From positions 207,206-271,205 of the forward strand of contig NW_020170417.1 of assembly GCF_000524195.1 (NCBI RefSeq): DNA of 64,000 nt, given 5' to 3'. The DNA is from Echinococcus granulosus. Taxonomy: Eukaryota > Platyhelminthes > Cestoda > Cyclophyllidea > Taeniidae. Within the stretch, counting starts at the first letter, position 1. Each line of letters begins with the position of its first letter. Positions 20,834 to 35,000 of this stretch are shown piece by piece. Below the pieces are notes generated by a model. It was given only the letters and a program-made list of their open reading frames with translations. It was not told where the DNA came from and made no database searches. Both the position numbers and the translations under genes were made by a program.

Positions 20834-23800
20834 CTAATCGGCCATATCCATACCAGCGCCAACGCTGCCGCTACCGACGCCACCTCCGACACCACAAGGT
20901 GTTATCACGCTCATTTCAAAGCCGAGAGAACTCAGCAGACCCGGTACTTCTGCCTGGCGTTTCAACTTCTCCGCCTGTGCGGCCGCGATCTCCGCCTCTC
21001 GCTCCTCCAGGTAAAGGTCGGAGAGATCTTCGCCCGTGATCTCACGAATCTGCACCAGAAAGTCGCGCAAATGCTCTCTAAATGCGGACACATCAGTGTC
21101 CAGCGCAAAGAGGCCCTTGATGAAGACTACTAACTGGGCCTCTTGTAGATGGGGAAAGGCCTGTTTCAGTAGCTCCAACAGACGCTGATGCACATACTGG
21201 ACGTTGACCTCTGGGGGTACGTCGAACTCCGGGGTCTCACCACCCAGCGAAACTGTTATTACACCGTTCTCCACCAACTTGAACATGTAGGCCAGCAGCG
21301 AGGCCTGTAGAGTCAAATCTAATGAGAGGTGGCTAGTGATTAGTCAAGCTTTTAATGTATTTTTTCATGACAAAATTTCTGCATCGGTATAAAGTACTAC
21401 TACGGGATACCTAAGTCCTGGGTAATAATTACTGGGTGAATAGGTAATCTACCACAGAAACATGACATATGTCTAACTGTGATAAAATGGCAAAAAAGAG
21501 ACACTGAATTTACTGTAATTTTAAATGGCACGCTATTTTGAGCCAAGAAGGCAAACAGTAACTTTATGTAACTAAAGTAGAAGCTCAATTTCTGAGTGCA
21601 TAAATGTTCTTAAACATTGCTCGCGGAAGCAAAAGCAGATTTATTACTAGAAACGCCTAACAGACCATTTCTAGAGTAGCAACTCGGAGCATCGAGGACG
21701 GTAATGTAATTTAGTTAAAGAAAGCTAGGCGAGCTTACTTCCAATCTGGGAGCGGTCGGTGACTACAGCGAACATGTGCTGCATGATTTCGATGTAGAAG
21801 TTGCGGAAAAAGAGCTGCTGATTCGGGGAGTTGACAGCCGCAAGGTTGGAGAGCATGGTGTGGAGGATGTTAAGGCCGGTCTCAGAGACCTGCCGCATAG
21901 TGTGTTTGATGGCCCAGATGACGCTGTCAAGGATGAGTTTAAACTTTTCCGCGGTGAGAGTCATGAGGGCGGAGAAGCAGTGTGCATTCACTGCCTGCAG
22001 GAGGGTGAAGAAGTTAGTACGATGCTCGGGGAATTCCTCCAAGTCCTTATTGATCATCTCCAAGGTGCACTGGAACACCGCATCGAGAATGCGCGGCAGG
22101 GAGCGCAGCACGTTCTCGCTAAGGCGGTTCACGATTGTCGCCATAGTGGTGAGCACCTCGGGTTCACGGGAAATGGGTGGACTTTGTTGGTAGTCCGTCG
22201 CTACGGCTTCCAACAGGGGTGGGACGAAGTCGTTCGCTACCTGAAGGCGAAATAGGTATCACATTGATTCTTCTGTGGAATTTTTAAACTGCACAAGATG
22301 TACATGAACTCTGAATCAGGAATTTCATATTGACAGTAGGCATACACAAACAAAGTGGATTGGTTGAACACAATTTATAAAACAATTTAAATGGAACAAT
22401 TATTTGCAAAAAGCAATCGTCTTCAAAAGAATCAAGAAAGCTGATGAAAACTTGGCTAAAACTAAGCCAAAGAAAGCCGATCTACAAATGAACATAATGG
22501 AGTTGTAAATTAGTTACATAAAAGTCAGTACATTAAAAGTTGCCTCCACATTCAATGTGTAAATTATAGTGGGTTTAATTACTATGCTTACTGAAGAACA
22601 CTAAGAAAAGCCCCCAGATCCCCTGGACCAAATTGGTTGCCATTATCAGAGAACCTTATTCAACGACTACATAGATCTGACACGATGGCCCAAAAGTGTG
22701 CAAATCACGAAAGACAGCAGTAGGATTGACTGGAAAAGTGTCGGACAGAACTCAAAGATAAGGAAATAAGGGTTTGACGAAAATCACTGGCTCCTAACCC
22801 GACTATTAAACAAGGCATTTTGAATATTCTTTAACGCGGAAGTCACCTTCATAAAAATACAGTCCCATCGAAAAACAATGGAAAAAGTACCCGGCATCAC
22901 GATAAAATGAAGATTTTCCAATGTGTATGTAACGCATATCAAGGGATGTATCAAATAAGCACCAAAAAATAGCGCAGATGTGATCTGAGGCGACAGAGCA
23001 TTTGTGCAGCACCTACAGACCGCAAAATCTGCAAAATATCTAATAACGGTCTTTCTACGCATAGAAAAAGGACAGCAAGAGCTGAAGGGACAAATACATG
23101 AAAACAGACGTACCAATACGGGATTGTGACTCCGTTGAATCCAGCAGGAGAGGAGGTTGAGTACAGTCTTCTTGACGGCACGCATTGACCGTACAAGGGG
23201 TTGTTTGACAACCTGTTCACCGTGGGTAGCGATGGAGGCGTTAATCTGTTCCGAGAGCAGTCGATAGATGTTGAGCATATCGAGGTAGATGCGACACAAC
23301 TGGACCATGTATGCATTGCCGAGAGCCCGACACGCAGCCAAATTGGTCTTAAGGATGTTGCAGAGTTGTTTCACCACCTCTACGTCCCCCAGCACGGTTA
23401 TATCTGCGGCCACACGGAGGAGGATATCATCCCAAATGGCGTTGGGCAGACGGAAGAGACCCTCCACGAGATCGTTCTGTGCCGACCGGTCCGTTTCCAC
23501 GCTGATTATCGTTGCAACCGCTTCGTAGAAGGTATGCACCTGCTGTGGCTGCAGGTCTGAGATTATGGAATCGGTGCTGCGAATTATGTCCTCCACGAAG
23601 CCGGATGATGCACCGCACTGTAAAGTCAATATATTACATCCGACTCTCCCATCGACAGAGCCTTTAAGATAGGGACTATAGCGTACAACTCAAATGGGTT
23701 GGGAAAACAAACTGGAAATTGAGGCCATATGCGCCAGTTATGAACAGTTCAAAAAAGTGAGCAAGCGCCATTTAGTAATAACTGATGACACGAGATGATG

Positions 23801-26800
23801 ACAAAGCCCGAGACGGAGTGAAAAGCGTACATCAGAAAAAACCGCAAGCATGTCTGCGAATCTGTATTATCTATAACGACTTGAAATAAATTCCTGAAGA
23901 GAACGCTCGCGGTCTACTTGGTTCAAAGTTAGAGTCCTGGAAATCAGCTGATAAAGAGCCTGACACACTGCTCAAGAAGTATCCAAAACCGGAACGATAT
24001 ACTAAAATCCATGGCTTAAAATCACGAACATTGAATCATCATAGCATTATTTAGCATTAAGAAAATACTATTGTACTCAAAATCAGGCTAGTATATCCCG
24101 TCGTTTACGCCATCCATCAAAAAATACACAGGCTTTGTTGAAAGGCAATGACTAAGGAACTTATTCTACGGCTGTTACAACTGCCAAAGATCATGGTCAT
24201 AAAAGAAATTAGAAACGCTAAATTTATTGAATCTAGTTGGAGTGAATTTAAACCTCAGAAGCGCGATTCGACAATAAAAAAGAATGCTCCACCAAGTGCA
24301 GAAGCTGCAGATGGCGGTTATTTCGATTCAGGAAGGCTGACTGGGGTGATCAGTTAAATAGGCATTAAAAAAACCAAGCTTCAAGACAGACTAACTACCA
24401 GAAAGGCAGGGCCAAATACTGACAAAGACTAACCTGAGGAATGAGAAGTTGCCTACGGCACTTTTGGGCCACCTTGATGAAGGTATCACAGGCCATATCC
24501 TGGACACCCTCATGGGTCTCGTGCATGAACTCAAAGAGCTTTGTGATGACAGTCTTGAGAAAGCGCCAGTGTGCGCGCAGAAAACGCGGATACTGTCCTA
24601 CCACGTACATGATGTTGCTTGCGACAATAGCTTTGTTGTCCTTGCCTCGCTTGTGCTCGCATAGACCCAACAAATCGCGGATAACAATGACCAGAAAGGA
24701 GCGCTCGTTATCTTCCATCATCGCACCCGAGATGCTACCGATGGCCCAGCATAGGGAGTTCAAATTCGCACGCGACCACTCCGTTCCGTTCACCTGACAC
24801 TTCAATTTCTGCAGCATTATCTTCTCCGTGTCCTGCAAACAAATACGCCACTGCTAACTACATCCATTGTACGTACCATGGGCATCTTCCCTTCAGTCCT
24901 TACGGGAAATCTACCATATCTCATTGCAGATTTTATCCTCACACCACACAAATCATCTATCAAAATTCAGCCAACACTCCCTCGTCCATTTTCATGGTTA
25001 CCTTGACTATGGCTATCAAAATAAATGCATTAAAGTGAATAGCAATGCACTGCGTCAAAAAGGTAAACATTATCCAATCCATGGGAGAAATATCACTGAA
25101 TACGGTGAGACTGAACACGAATAATGCAACAAATGGCAATAAAGAATAAACTGACGCTAACAGATATTGAAACCACGAAATACGAGGACAAGAGCCGCGA
25201 CGCACTCGGATGCGATTTGGGCAACTCAAGTGCGGATATGAGCAGTAAATAGAAACGACACCTGATGGGCAAGCTTCGCAACGAGAGCACGAAATAGGCT
25301 CGACCACCACTTTGTTGACATTTCCTACACTTAAATAGCTAGCAGATGGAAAACCCCACATTTATTCTACGGATGAGTTGAGCAGCTTCTGATTAAATGA
25401 GTCGTATTTTAACTAGAAGAGATAAGTCAAACATAGCACTAACGAAAACCTGAAAAATGAAGGAGTACAACTATTTGCGGAATGGAACCAGATACTAATA
25501 ACGATTATGAACAGAGTTCAGAAAACAAGGGTGTTTCGAATCATGGGGTGATGTCACCAGGGTAAGAAAAGGTTGTCATTCATGTAAGCGATTATTATTT
25601 TTAATATATTAATGGCTCTTCTTTTCAGACTGATTCCTGCAAAACGAATAGTTCAAATAACAAGGCTGTCTTGAAACAACCATTAGTCACAAGGAAAGAA
25701 AAAAGAATAGCACCTGTCGCATAACTCATTACGGGGAGTAAATCGAGTGGCAATGTACCAGAAAAAAGAAAGAAACCGCATATAAAATGACAATACTCGA
25801 AAAAAGGTTAAGAGCAAAACCGCTCTCAAAATGCGAATGTTCCCATAGGATATCCAACTAACATCTGGGATACGCAGTATGGTAGCTGGTTTCCCCATTT
25901 AATCTCCTCCGGCATAGGTCACCATTTATAAACATTCAATACTGACTAACGCGCGTAGAATTTTGTTACATTTGACACCAGCTGATTGTAAAACTACTCA
26001 GATTCCCGCGCTAGAGGTGTTAGTCTTCGATAGGCAGTGCTGGGTTCATTTTACACACAAACCCCATCACACTTCCAGCTATCACTTTTTAGTAAACATT
26101 CGCGAAATATTAAAGGACTTAATAGATCAGCTTCCAATGCGAATATGGGAAAATCCTAAGGCGAAAAAAAGAACCTACCTCGTGATCAAGGTGAGTCAAG
26201 TAGATAAGTGTTTCCCGCATGGTTTTGTACAAGTTCAGACTGTCCGTATCCTTCATGAATTCTCTCACCACCTCACCGTGCTCATTCTCCACAACAAGAA
26301 CCTCCTCTGGTCGTGCCATTCGTGAGATCAGGATTGTCCGGAGCTGTTAAAGCGAAAAGCAGAGCACTTGAAAGATAATGCGCCAATGAGTTCAACAAAA
26401 ATCAACACATTAAAAACGACCAACCTCCGAGAGAATTGGCGTGAATTCTGGCCGCGAAAGTGAGGGATAATGAAGGGAGCGACACGACATGGTGGCTTCA
26501 GTATACAGCTCGCAGACCCAACAGTCCCAATACTCCAGACAAATTTTGAATATTTCCTTATCATCAACCTCAGAAATGCGAAGAAGGTACTTATAGGCAT
26601 CGACCAACTTTGTCGTTATCTCCCCCGACTCAATGAGATAACTATGACATTTCAAGAATGTGCAATAAAAGATTGCCAGAATTTGGATAAAGTTCTGCTC
26701 GTCCGTAGTGCCCTTCTCATAAGCCTCGCGAATCCGTGTGGACAGAGGCAACATCTAGAGAAGGAGCAGTATCAAATTTGTAAGGACACAACCAACCTCA

Positions 26801-27721
26801 TTCAGCTTGCTTGTTGTAAGATCGAATAACTCAACAACCTTTTCCGGATACTCTTTTGCAGGGACGCCGGCTATAAATGGTGGAACGGATTAGATTGGGT
26901 GACTACAAGACCTACCAATTTCTGCTAGACACTTGAGAGTAACGTTTCGAAAAACGGGTACACTAAGGAAACGACATACAAGACTCTGAATGAGGTTGGT
27001 TTCAAAAATGTAGCCTAGTGGAATCCAGTGCATAAATCGGAGAAGCGTCTCCAACGTGACAACAACCAGTGAAGCGTTCTGGGAGTTTTCCAAAACCATC
27101 TGACACAATTGAAAAATCATGCCAAATTCCTGACACATGGAGTCTTTCAGATGCTTCGCCTTGGTCTGCGTCATCTGCCCCAACGAAAAGTCGAACACTT
27201 CTTCACTCAGGAGCCGCAAGATGACCATGTTGTTCTGGCATAGTGATTCATTAGTCTTACTAGCTCCAACAATATCGTGGATGAAGTGGGGCCAATTCGT
27301 GGGCCACTCGAACTTCAAAATCTACACGCAATGTGTAACAGGCGCGAAATCGCACTCGCTCACCTCGACCAAAATCATGTTGAGCTTACTCAAATAAGTT
27401 TTTTCGCTCTCCATAAGATCAGGATTAGAGGAGGTCTGAATGATTAAACCAACGATGTACTTTTTGATGCCCTCGCACTGAGGTCGGGCCAGCACCNNNN
27501 NNNNNNNNNNNNNNNNNNNNNNNNNNNNNNNNNNNNNNNNNNNNNNNNNNNNNNNNNNNNNNNNNNNNNNNNNNNNNNNNNNNNNNNNNNNNNNNNTTTT
27601 CAGCGAGTTTCTGTTCGTCCCCACTAGACTTGTACATTGCTGCGACGACTTCATCGAGCAGCTGAATGTCCAGCGGTTGCGAGAAGTTTAATATCTGTGC
27701 TGCCGTAGCTTCTGTAAGCAT
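20834..27721 (-). CDS. XPO1: Exportin-1 (XPO1/CRM1)
   Basis: Nuclear export receptor that binds leucine-rich export signals with Ran-GTP. Exons on the minus strand: 27721-27597, a 100-N gap, 27496-27364, 27321-26916, 26870-26797, 26754-26425, 26343-26179, 24832-24434, 23617-23114, 22240-21739 and 21318-20834; all phases agree. Strong blocks: [116 protein letters not shown]. The leptomycin-reactive cysteine (human Cys528) is kept at 24751-24749. About 45 residues, judged from human XPO1, are missing in the gap between KLAE and VLARPQ. Three introns are only 42-45 bp. The tail ends MDMAD (human EMCD). The start codon lies seven bases after an acceptor (27730-27729), so the 5' UTR is in another exon or supplied by trans-splicing. 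Confidence 0.96.
27497..27596. other. Assembly gap (100 N) inside XPO1
   Basis: Exactly 100 N, the usual placeholder for unknown length. Comparison with human XPO1 indicates at least about 135 coding bases missing, so the real gap is longer than 100. Confidence 0.95.
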
Positions 27722-27730
27722 CACTGACCT

Positions 27731-29063
27731 ACAACAGAGAAGCACGAAAAGATGCATTAGAGCTGGAGATATGAGGATCCAGCCAACAAACTTATATAAA
27801 GATTAGATCTTGTTACGTTTTCATTAAAAGCACAGAAATCAAGAGGGGCACCAAATAAACATAAAGAGAGTAGAAACCGATGAAGTATGATTAAGCTGGG
27901 GCTGGAGTGGGCCTATGCATTTAAATGAGAATCTGTCAAAAATTTGCAAATTTTGCAATAGATAGACGAAATACTCGTTCGCGAAGGCCTTTGATATGTT
28001 CGGGGTGTAAAAAGGCTCAATTACAGAAATAGCTTTCCAGGCAGCTACCACCAACCAACGAGACGACAATATATAACCGGTTTCAACTGGATTTCAATGA
28101 ACGAAATGCGCCCCACTCTGTTCAATCGCTTAAACATAGTTCATGATTAAAATGTGGAAAAAAATAATAATAAAATTAACTTTACAGCACAAATAGTTTT
28201 TGAAAACAAAAGAATGGTCATGATTGTTACGCTTTGCAGAGTAACACAACAAACACTTTTTAAACGGACACGATTTTTGCAACTAGAAGTCTCAGAATAA
28301 GTACAACAGAATATTTGACAACATCAAGTAATACAGATTGCCCTGTTTCAAAGCTCAAGAGGTAGCAAAACAACCCTTATCATGGCCGAGGCCATTCCAC
28401 GTTTTGTTCAGCCGCTTGATTTGATTAAGCTATGCGGCCTTGCATTACTACTCCTGTAGCTCACGCCTTTCGGGGGTCCTTAATCCACTTTAGTATGTCC
28501 TATAATTGCCCCGAGGAATGCTGTGAATTATGCATTGGCAATCAAACTACTGGTTTCTTTGACATCAGCTAACACACGACGGCGAAATTATAGAAATCTC
28601 ACCGGGCTATAATGCTTAAAGTCCCAAGGCGTCCAGTGCTTTGCAACTCGCCGAGTAAACTGCACCGGCAAGTAACTTTCCGAGTTGTCAAGTCTTTTAT
28701 TTGTTCACATTCACCCATCGCAGTCTGTTTCCGCAAACCAGTAAATTGCCCAATTGCGGGGTTTACAACTTAGTAGTATTCTTGTCGCGCAGGCGCTCAG
28801 GCAGAAGATGCGACACTCAGTTAGCAAACTGTGCAAGCGCTTACAGAAAGTTTGGTACTTTGTTGCTGTGCTTGATTGCAACTTGACATAGCGATTGTAA
28901 GAAACAAATCGAGACACTTTGCAATTGGAATGTACTTGTAACCGCTCAAAGCATAAGAACCACGTGGATAGAATACCTAGTGAGTAGAGATAGCTGAAGT
29001 TACAAAAAACGCAGTGCAAGTATGGATGAGGTAAAACTGGAGAAAGTAGAAACACTTCCTCCT
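27731..29063. other. Between XPO1 and DNAI3
   Basis: Same-strand (minus) spacing of 1.3 kb holding the XPO1 promoter/5' UTR and the DNAI3 3' end. A minus-strand AATAAA (28701-28696) lies about 360 bases after the DNAI3 stop and is a possible poly(A) signal. No other gene is seen. Confidence 0.45.
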
Positions 29064-32000
29064 TTAGGCTGGTGTGGCTTCCACCTCTTCAGCGGTGACC
29101 TCGGTATCCCCGTAGAGGCCGAGCAAACGCAGAAATTGGCGTTCGTCTGCCAAATATGCATCGTATTCAGACTAAAAATTGAGCCAAAAAAGGAGATAAA
29201 CATTTATGTCACAGGTACAGTGAGAGATTAAATTGAGTTGTGAATAACGTGCGGAAGCGCTCAATTTAAGTACCACCAATTCTGCATACTAAGTACTTTC
29301 TCATCGAGATATTTTCCCCCTACTTCAATTAATTCGATTGGTTAGGTGATGTAGGCCCCTAAAGGTGGACTTGAAAAATGCAAGGAAATAGGAAGAGCGT
29401 CCAAGATGAATTGAGGCCTTCGATCTTACAGGTTTTAACAGTTATGCTACTATGGTGGTACTAAATACCATGTTCTCTTACTCTTAATTAGTATACAGAC
29501 TTAACGTGTGCAGCGGCGGCAGTGCGACCACAAATACGCGGATATTCGCTGCTTCAAGTACAGCAAGATAATGAGACGTCTAATCACAGTAAGGCATCTC
29601 AATGCGGTCGGCACCATTGACAATGCCGGTGCAGTACCACACTGGCAATTCCGGTGACAATTCATTCAAAACGTGGAACCCCTAATCCAGGAGGTATGAT
29701 CTACGCATCTTTAACCCGTCGTGTAATTGTACAGGAGGGAACACCGCGATACAAGAGCAATGTCTGTGACTTAAAATCCTCTCTTCTTGGGAATCTTGAA
29801 ATTCCCGGATCACCTGGAATGCGGTTATCATCCGTTTTAAGAATGATTAATATCTTAATTAAGTAACGTCATCGAACCCGCATTTTCTGCATCTTCTCCG
29901 TTGCACTGAGTTCCGCAACTGTGGAAATGCCAGCGAGATGTTTGTCCTCCGCTTCTTTCTGCATGCGCTCCTGCTCACGCCGTTTCCATCGGCTCACTAC
30001 ATAGGCACGTCGACGCACCTCACGGTCTATGTAGCCTGTCATCGCTTCCACCTCCTCTGGTCCGCCAACTTTCAGCCGATGTGGTATCTGTAGGCAGGAA
30101 GCAGGGGAGTAATCTACATTAAGGGATGCCTGATCGTGCCAACCGACGATGAGGAAGCCTAGAGAATTAATGGTGATAAAGTTGTAGAAAACTTCTCCCT
30201 GTCTTTTGAACGGCCGCGTTATTTGTGTACAAGTTAAACGAGGTCAACGTTAATCCTCATTATTTCATCATCCTTTAATTGATGTCAATAATTTTAGCAA
30301 CAATTTTTGGAACAGTGACGATGGCACACATTTACTGATCTGACAGTGAAGATTAGCCATCTAGACATTTTTTAACTTGTTTGATAAGAAGTCTGACAAC
30401 CAGCTGAAGAAGCTACACAAAATCATCCCGAACAATACCGCGGCAACCGAAGCTTGGAATAAGCAAACATCTGGTGTTCGACACTATTTTGTGGTTAAGC
30501 TCCGGACATAAGGTTACTATAGTGTGGGGAAAGCAGTTCCAACCAACAAGTGAATCTGCTCCAATTTTCGAAAAGGCAACTGTTTGTGCACTATTGAAAC
30601 ATTGAAGAAGGTAAAGAAGTTAACTTGAGATAAAAAACCAAACCTGAGAAAAAATCCGGAACTTTAATACCATACGGCCTAAATACAATCTCAGAGCAAG
30701 GTAATAAGAATGATTGTATGTTTACAACCTACTTACGAGAAGGATCTTCAGTGCTCCGTGCATGTCCCCAACAGCAAGAAAGTGTTTCCGGACCTCCACT
30801 TTAATTGATAGGGCGGTGAGAGCGGAAGAGGATACGGTATGGAGGATTGCTGGTTCATGAGTCTTGTCTAGAAGGTCCCATGCCTCTAAAACTCCATCGG
30901 CACGCATAATGTAGAACACGGAGGATCGAGAAGGGGACCAAAGACCACCTGAGAAAGGATCATACCACAGATCTTGAAACGAGTGACCTTAAATATTAAC
31001 CAATGGTATCCATGATCTAAATATTTTTAAGTGGAACAAGCCTCAGTCGAACACTATTGGGTTTTGCCTTTTTTCCCTTTTTGAAGGGCTTGTGAATAAA
31101 GAATTTCCTAAGTACCTTTAAGTTAAATTTGCATGGAGATGGGAGGTTGCTTGGAAAATAGGACATGAGTGCTTAACATGAAAACTAGAAGGAGAATGTT
31201 TTGCAGTGCCACTGGTTATCCAAGCTCACCAAGTACGCTACTGATATCGACAATAAGTAGACACACCAGTCGGTGCCTTGGCGTAGGGGGCGGAGCAGAG
31301 GAGAGGCCCCGAGGTGACATTCTCCTTCCACAAGGACCACGAAAACCCGCCCACACAGAGCACCACCTCTGGCAAGAAGGGTGATCGTGCGATATAGACG
31401 ATGGGACCGTCGTGTAATTGTGCCACGAAGCTGGGCATTGGAGTCTGTCGTTTAGCTGTCTTCACGTCTTTCTGCGGCATCCAGTCCACGCACACCATAT
31501 CCCCATCTGCGGTGCCCACAAAGATGATCGAATTGATGCCATCCAATGGTTGTGCTTTTGGCAGTCCTACGCGATTTGGATCATTCTCTGAGGCTACCTT
31601 TTTGGCGACATTGGCTTTCAAGTCAAGCACTGAACGATCGCCCTGTCTCTCCTGAATAAAAATCGGATGAAAAGGAGTGATATAATGTCAAATTGATCAC
31701 CTTTGACGCAATAAATTAGTCTTAGAATCGAATTCCATGGGGAATAAAAGAGTTATTTAACTAGCTGCTTCAGCGCTTCTAAGAATGTCTACTCCTAAAT
31801 GCGCCAACTGGTCAGTGAAAAAAAAAGACACAGAAGAAGGAAGACCGATGTGAAAGACCGCATCGTCAGAGAATCACAACAAAAACACCAAGGCATTTCA
31901 ATCACACATCAAATTTTACCCTTAAACATGAGACTGGCATTAAGAGCGTGGTAGCAATGAGAGGTAAATGACGAATGCGGTTCCGATTATTTGACAAAGA

Positions 32001-35000
32001 GGCGCTTTCTGCGAAATATATTCGCTGCAGAACGTTGCCAAAACTAATGGCAGGGGGTTCTATCCAAGTCAATAAGTTGTATAACTCTTGCTACCTGCGA
32101 AAATTTCCTTGCTGTAATGGAGTCAGGGAGTGTTTTCCGTCATATTGCCCAATTCATTTCTTATAATACTGGAGAGGACATACAGAGCATGAGAAGTGAT
32201 TGGACGATCGTGCCTCGCCTCCTAACTCACTCGAATGCAGAAACAAGTGGGACAATGATCTGGTGCATTGTCGGGTCGGAAGAGATTGACATGAAGCAAG
32301 GGCTTCCACTTGGCATCCAGTGCATTGAAGGTCGCTGGGACATCGTGTGGCATAACCATCTGGTCGCGTGTCTTATCCACTGCCAAAACACATTTTTCGG
32401 GCCGCAGATCCCACACAAAGACACCGCCGTCGGTCGCACAGGTGAGTAGCTGCACACAGTGTTGCGACGTGTTCTCGTAGGTCAGACCGGCTCGGTCCAA
32501 TTCAATGTGGTCGGGCAGCCATTGTAGACAGGTAATAGGTGTGGCGTGCGAGGCCTCTATGTTACTAGTTGCACACCAGGGCATCGTCGGCACCTATAAG
32601 GCACCTTCAAGTTCAAGTAAATTAAAGGGTTCATGATGTCCCAGTAGTACCACACACAATTGTAAGTGGCGAGTATACCATGCGTAACAGTCGGTGTGTA
32701 TGTCGTGGACCAGTTCAGACATTCTTAACCCGGATGATTAGCGGAAGTTGCTTCCAAACCCCACGATTATCTACCGATGACTTCGAGTACAGTAGGACAA
32801 TTCGCAGACGATAGGCGGTTCTTTGAAGTGATGGCGCGTTTAACTTGATCACGTGATCGTGACACTTATGACCCGGACTTCCAACTTGGTTAACGAGTGA
32901 AGTACAGCCCAATGAATCAGCCAGGCTCAAATTACGTCAAATTTACTTGACATTCTACCATAGTACGAAATAGAATGCAAACGCAGATTGCGCCCCAAAT
33001 TACTAATTCCAAAGTTACTTATTTATTCCCAAATAAGTTTATGAACCTACCTTCTGACTTTCATTCTCATCGAACTGAAAAAGTGGCAATTCTTGTTTAC
33101 TCTTTAGCTTCTCGAGCACATTGGTGAGGTCATATTTGGAGATATCCCACAACACAACCTCGCCATTGTTGCATCCTCCCGCAACAATGTGCGGATCTGT
33201 TGGATTGAATTCAAAACATAAGATATCCTCCGGGGCTAGCAACAATAATTGGGGTTGAATGGGATCGTAGAGACTCCACACAATTATGTAGGTTGGCGTC
33301 ATCAGCACACGAGATAGCTGATTCACAAGTTCATCATAAGGCAGTCTCTCCACTGTTGACATTGCTAATAAACCCTCAATTTTGGGATGCCATTCAATGT
33401 GAGAGATAGCCTTGTCTTTAGCAAACCGCAGATCGGAAAGTGTGAGAATCTCCTTAAAGTTGTTTGCCGACTTATTATCATAAGTGTCGTCACTGACACC
33501 TAAATTGGCAAAATCGTCTTTCAGGAAGTTGAACATTAGATTCTCCTTCAAGCCCTGTTCAAATAAGCTAAGAACATTGCTTAAACCGCTGATAGGCCTC
33601 TGTGATAGTGTCTTAGTAGCACTAGTCTCCTTCTCCTCCATTAAAGCCAGACGAGGAATATACTGGACCACCTGGTTCCGTGGATAAAGCCAATCTGTGT
33701 TGGTATAATGGTCACTTCTGCTGTTAACACAAGTGACTCCACGCTCGAGTTCCATGACTGGGATTGAGAAATTCTTGTCCTCGTAGGGTTTCACTTCGGT
33801 GTAGGTTGGACCCTCCTGATGCACATTTAACTTCCGTTTAGCACCAAATTCATGACGAGGGCGCTCAAACTTGCTAACAATACGGGCTCGTGTTTCCACG
33901 CAACCCTCTTCTAGAATCTCCAAATCAGAACCCTGATTCGCCCAAGGATGCTCAATGCTAGGAAAGACCCAAGTGACGTCATCATCAGCTTCTTCAATTA
34001 CATCCACCACGAGATCCTTTTCATTCACCTCTAGATCTTCTAACCGGAGAGTGTTATCCAAATCCTGAGAGAGGATCATGATAAAGTTGCCATCAAATTT
34101 CATCTTCTCATCCACGATGAAAGTGATGAACTCTCTGGGGTATTCAACAACCTTCTCCTTCACCGCAACCACGAGAGCGTCAGTGGATTCGGTGTGTTCG
34201 AGACTTCGAAGAAGGCTCTCCTTTTCGACATTCAGTCCGATGTAGACGGCGTCCTCAGGACGATCCACCATAGCGACGGAGTCGGCCACCGACACGTCGG
34301 ATTGAAGAGCTGCCAGGGCTGGAGTCATGCGTAAATTAGCAATCCTCTCGTTTAGCCGTGTAATGGTTTGTGCACCAAAGATAGTAGTTTGTTGTAGGCC
34401 GTTAAATTTGAAGACGAGCACGTCGTCTTCAGGGAGAGTTTCCTGTGCCATAAAGTCATTAATGGCTTTCTGATCGTAGACCTCCTCCTCCTCCATTGTG
34501 CTCATTGACTTTATCAACTCATCCTCTGTCAGATCAGGCAATGTAGAATGTTTTGGTGTCTTCTGAAAGTGAAAAGAGGATGCTTTCTTGAGATTTGGTG
34601 AAGGCGTCTACTCTCTGATTTACCCTAAGCAGGTAGACTATGTTCTGAAACTCGTCTAGGATTCTGTACACTTTCATACAAACCCTTTAAGACTATTACG
34701 GTGAATAAAAACCTTATATTTTATTTTAACATTATGGTGTATTTAAACAAAGCAATCATGCGACATTAAGCAAACTGTCTTTGGAAACGTTTTTAAAATA
34801 CGTGCCCTCATTTTTAATGCGCTTTAATAAAAGGAAAAACTCAAATAAAAGGAAAAACAGTAATAAGAGGAGCAAATGAGTTGTAAAATACATACTCTTG
34901 CTTGAGGTTTGCCACTTTTTGCGGATTTGGATCTAGGATGAGTAGAGGCTCGTTTCTAAAAGCAATATGTAACTTACAACACTATGTGGACTTTGAAAAT

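Noticed and set aside
20711..21133. 140-codon plus-strand frame
   Set aside because: Mostly antisense to the last XPO1 exon, with no independent evidence.
21776..22255. 159-codon plus-strand frame over XPO1
   Set aside because: It mirrors an XPO1 exon with clear family motifs on the other strand.
22784..23113. Continuation of the XPO1 exon beyond 23114
   Set aside because: The donor GTACGT at 23113 joins to [10 protein letters not shown] exactly as in human XPO1; the extension is intron.
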